This document shows, piece by piece, positions 61,832 through 64,000 of a stretch of DNA of 64,000 nucleotides. The number at the start of each line of letters is the position of its first letter. Position 1 is the first letter of the stretch. The stretch spans positions 1-64,000 of IMG/VR virus record IMGVR_UViG_3300036861_000632. The stretch is one strand, 5' to 3'. The notes beneath the pieces were generated by a model. That model made no database searches and was not told where the DNA came from. It saw only the letters and a program-made list of their open reading frames with translations. The translations under genes were made by a program, and so were the position numbers. Source of the DNA: a virus.

Positions 61832-62405
61832 GGTGCGTCTCTTTCTCCAGCGCCTCATGCGCGGCCAGCACCGCCGCGCGAGCGTCCTCGGCGTCTTCGA
61901 GTGACCAATAGCGCCCGCCCGCATCCTTGCCGCCGTGTGCGATGGATTTTTTCCTGACGATCTCTGCCAGGGCTTCGGCATCTGCGCGCCAGAGGGCGCG
62001 CTCTTTGCGTTTGGCGGCGCGTTGCTCCAGCCGTTCCAGATTATCGACCCGCCGGCCCTCGGTCATCAGCAGCAGTTCGTATTTCAATCGCACGATCTCA
62101 GCCGCGCGGTCGTCCGCGAGTTTGTGCCAGTCGTCGCGGTCGTGGATTATTCCGTCCTTGGCGGTCAATGAATCAGCGAGCGCACCGTCGCGCTGCCCGG
62201 TCATTTCAGCCAACTCGCGCTCCAGCCGATCGCGTTCCTTCGCCGCACGCTCGATAACCAGCTTCGCTTCGGCGATCCATTCGTTCGCCTGTTCGAGAGT
62301 GCTGGTCGCCGCAATCAGTTCGCACTCAAGCGTGCGGGCCAGATCGGCAACCTCCTGCCATGTGCATTCAGGATTTAACGCATCCGTGCGCGGCGTATCT
62401 CTCAC
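61821..62405 (-). CDS. Coiled-coil protein, phage DTPRTDA type
   Basis: 194 aa from a GTG at 62405 (GTGA overlap). The opening 'RDTPRTDALN' is seen in many phage proteins with a long coiled coil behind it. Here ~35-160 is a Glu/Arg/Ala-rich coil ('IERAAKERDRLERELAEMTG'), and the end has 'YWSLEDAEDARAAVLAAHEA'. Unknown function; perhaps a scaffold in the replication complex. Confidence 0.6.
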   Translation of the reverse strand: MRDTPRTDALNPECTWQEVADLARTLECELIAATSTLEQANEWIAEAKLVIERAAKERDRLERELAEMTGQRDGALADSLTAKDGIIHDRDDWHKLADDRAAEIVRLKYELLLMTEGRRVDNLERLEQRAAKRKERALWRADAEALAEIVRKKSIAHGGKDAGGRYWSLEDAEDARAAVLAAHEALEKETHHDA

Positions 62406-63196
62406 AAAAACGCCTCCTGTTTCGGAATCCGCAAAATCTTCTCCAGCGCGTGCTTTGTGTTCGCCGGGAAGAACCCCTTGTCCAGCATCCAATGTGCGTA
62501 GCCCGGATCGCGCACGACGGGCACGCCGCGGTTGCGCTTGGTGTTGAACACCGGCACGCCTTCTTCATTGAGCACGATGATCCCCGCCAGATCGACGCGG
62601 CCGTGATGCCGGTCGTCGCCGATGCTGAACGCCGCGAGGGCATCAAACGTCATCCCGTCCAGTTCCGGGTAGCGCGCCAGTTGCGCCGCCGCCACGTCAA
62701 TCGTCGCCGTGACATCCGCCGCCGAGCCGTGCGCGCCCGTGTGTTCGCGGGCGCAGTAAAACTTGAGCGCCGCCGACAGATCGCGGCGTTCCATCTTTTT
62801 GAAGATCGACCCGACATCGAGCAGGCGCACGCCCGTCATATCCCAGCGCAGGCCGGCGCGGTGGAATTCCTCGTACAGCAGGGGCACGTCGTAATTGCTG
62901 TGATTGTACCCGGCAAGGTCGCATCCGCGCAGGTTCGCCATGATCTCGGCGGCCAGTTCCTTGAACGCCGGTTTGCCCGCCACGTCCACCTCACTGATGC
63001 CGTGAATGGCGGTGCGGCGCAGGGGCGCTCCGGGGTTGAACCACAGCGTTTCGACAATCGGGATTTCCACCGGCGGCGGCGGCAGTTCGTCCACCTTGCG
63101 GATGGACAGCGTGACGATCCGGTCGGTGGTGACATCCGGTTCGTCGGCGCCATCCGTCTCCAGGTCGAGGAAGGCGAGGGGTTTCGCGAGGGTCAT
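62402..63196 (-). CDS. DEDDh 3'-5' exonuclease
   Basis: 264 aa from the ATG at 63196 (ATGA). ExoI 'LAFLDLETDG' (Asp11, Glu13), ExoII 'LAGYNHSNYDVPLLYEEF' with its Asp, and ExoIII 'HGSAADVTATIDVAA' with the H-x4-D arrangement are present, as in DnaQ-like proofreading enzymes. 'TAIHGISEVDVAGKPAFKEL' is the usual link (i.HGIs..dv...P.f.ev). Acts on 3' ends in replication or repair, perhaps with the family X polymerase that lacks its own proofreading. Confidence 0.93.
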   Translation of the reverse strand: MTLAKPLAFLDLETDGADEPDVTTDRIVTLSIRKVDELPPPPVEIPIVETLWFNPGAPLRRTAIHGISEVDVAGKPAFKELAAEIMANLRGCDLAGYNHSNYDVPLLYEEFHRAGLRWDMTGVRLLDVGSIFKKMERRDLSAALKFYCAREHTGAHGSAADVTATIDVAAAQLARYPELDGMTFDALAAFSIGDDRHHGRVDLAGIIVLNEEGVPVFNTKRNRGVPVVRDPGYAHWMLDKGFFPANTKHALEKILRIPKQEAFL

Positions 63197-63462
63197 AATT
63201 TTTGTTCCCCCCACCGCAGAAACCTTCCGCGCAGGGCGTTGCGGTTCCAAATATCCGGCTCGTTATCCAGCGCGCACTCGGCCCGCGCGCAATCCCACGC
63301 GACCCGCCGGGTGGACGAAACGAGCGTGTGCCACTTCTTCACCGGGGCGTTGCAGAAAAAAAACAGCGGGTAGCGCAGCGCGTGAGAGAAATAGTGCCGC
63401 CAGAAATTCCAGCCGCGCGTCTGCACGACGGCCAGTTCGGGAAAATGGTTGGGAATCATCAC
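63193..63462 (-). CDS. Small aromatic protein, unknown
   Basis: 89 aa from a GTG at 63462 or the adjacent ATG at 63459. Unusually aromatic and basic ('GWNFWRHYFSHALRYPLFFF'). Coupled upstream (TGATG) and downstream to the exonuclease (ATGA). Unknown. Confidence 0.55.
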   Translation of the reverse strand: MMIPNHFPELAVVQTRGWNFWRHYFSHALRYPLFFFCNAPVKKWHTLVSSTRRVAWDCARAECALDNEPDIWNRNALRGRFLRWGEQKL

Positions 63463-63905
63463 TCAATCCTCCAGATGCGGCATTCGGTTTCCGAGATCGC
63501 GCGCACTGTGATCTTCATGCCACAACACCGGGCGGTCGAAGACCATGAATGTTGTTTCTCGCTCGGTATCACGGTTGAATCTCCAATGCTCATGCCTGCC
63601 AGTATTACGGCAGCCGCGCTCTTTTTTCCGCCCTTCGCCGGAATTGGTATTCCTGATTCTATAAGATGGCCAAGGATTTCAACCCGTCCATCTGTTGCCT
63701 GTGGTTCGCCACCCTTACCGTTTTCGTTTTCCCCTTCGTTTCTTTCAATTGACATAAGCGATGCCGCTGTCTGTAATACGGAACCCTCCAAGTCGTCAAC
63801 TTTTATTTTTGCAATGGCGAGAAGAGCCGCCGCCTGGATCGGGCCTCCGACCTCCAGCGCGCGTCCGGTTCCATTGAGGAACTGCGCGAAGAGACGCAGG
63901 TTAAT
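63459..63905 (-). CDS. Unknown protein at the right edge, possible ATT start
   Basis: The frame is clearly protein-like well beyond the first ordinary start codon (TTG at 63791): upstream it reads 'LRLFAQFLNGTGRALEVGGP', then 'AAALLAIAKIKVDD'. An ATT at 63905 stands 4 nt after a strong GGAGAGG and would give 148 aa; otherwise the gene begins outside the window, as the frame stays open to the edge. The C-terminal 'KKSAAAVILAGMSIGDSTVI' part is alpha/beta. No family recognised. Confidence 0.5.
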   Translation of the reverse strand: MNLRLFAQFLNGTGRALEVGGPIQAAALLAIAKIKVDDLEGSVLQTAASLMSIERNEGENENGKGGEPQATDGRVEILGHLIESGIPIPAKGGKKSAAAVILAGMSIGDSTVIPSEKQHSWSSTARCCGMKITVRAISETECRIWRIE

Positions 63906-63925
63906 ATTTCCTCTCCGATTTCGGG

Positions 63926-63955
63926 TCTGGTTAAACCGCGCCCATCTTAACCAGA
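63926..63955. promoter_or_regulatory. 9-bp inverted repeat before the right-edge gene
   Basis: TCTGGTTAA (63926-63934) and its exact complement TTAACCAGA (63947-63955) with a 12-nt spacer lie just upstream of the GGAGAGG ribosome-binding site. This could be an operator, or a hairpin in the leader. There is no U-tract. The rest of the edge (63956-64000) shows nothing further. Confidence 0.45.
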
Positions 63956-64000
63956 TCAGAAAACCGGGGGTGTTCTTTAACCGACGGCGCCGGCCACCCA

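Noticed and set aside
1-64000. tRNA genes
   Set aside because: No cloverleaf-like stretch with a T-loop (GTTCGA) and matching stems was noticed in the few intergenic gaps; a covariance search would be needed to exclude them.

Overview
The window is a GC-rich stretch of a tailed double-stranded DNA phage, or of a contig derived from one. It carries a terminase large subunit, a portal, a major capsid protein, a tail chaperone pair with a -1 frameshift signal, the start of a tape measure gene, a DnaB helicase and a recombination set. The tape measure and frameshifted chaperones point to a long-tailed virion, probably a siphovirus. Several exported proteins are Asn/Thr-rich, with phrases such as 'TNFYTIGFTTDL' and a LamG domain behind a signal peptide. 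This resembles Verrucomicrobiota secretomes, so a host in that group is a reasonable inference, not a proof. Both edges cut into the phage, and no bacterial housekeeping gene, tRNA or CRISPR array was seen.

Layout. Almost everything is read leftwards on the minus strand as one tightly packed series. Most neighbouring genes overlap by ATGA, GTGA or TAATG, so translational coupling sets most start codons. From right to left: (1) 56-64 kb, a DNA metabolism block with a DEDDh exonuclease, a MazG-like hydrolase, a family X polymerase core and a HerA-like ATPase. (2) 50-56 kb, a replication block with zinc-ribbon small proteins, an initiator-like protein and DnaB helicase. (3) 44.6-50 kb, recombination: a Sak4-like ATPase, a coiled-coil protein, a RecE/PD-(D/E)XK nuclease, two HNH-type proteins and a VRR-NUC nuclease. 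(4) 37.4-44.3 kb, two very large tail proteins. (5) 29.9-37.4 kb, two DNA methyltransferases around a possible small terminase gene, then terL and portal. (6) 20.3-29.9 kb, an HxH-type tail fibre, a stand-alone response-regulator receiver, small membrane proteins that may be holins, lipoproteins and a secreted subtilisin. (7) 12.7-20.3 kb, a plus-strand island of glycan genes: a GT4-GH130 fusion, a GT2-like enzyme, a fucosyltransferase-like enzyme, an FkbM methyltransferase and a GT25, plus small genes and a tyrosine-recombinase remnant. (8) 0-12.6 kb, head and tail morphogenesis from a capsid-associated protein to the tape measure, interrupted by two signal-peptide proteins.

How it works together. 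Blocks 1-3 give a replication, recombination and repair programme; block 5 packages and methylates DNA; blocks 4, 6 and 8 build the virion and probably lysis functions. The exported protease, the lipoproteins, the LamG protein and the glycan island are best read as surface-remodelling cargo. Three promoter-like sites of the form TTGaCa-N16-TATACC sit in front of head genes. One intrinsic terminator lies after the capsid genes, and an 18-bp dyad sits before the replication block. No intact integrase, lysogeny repressor or clear endolysin was recognised.
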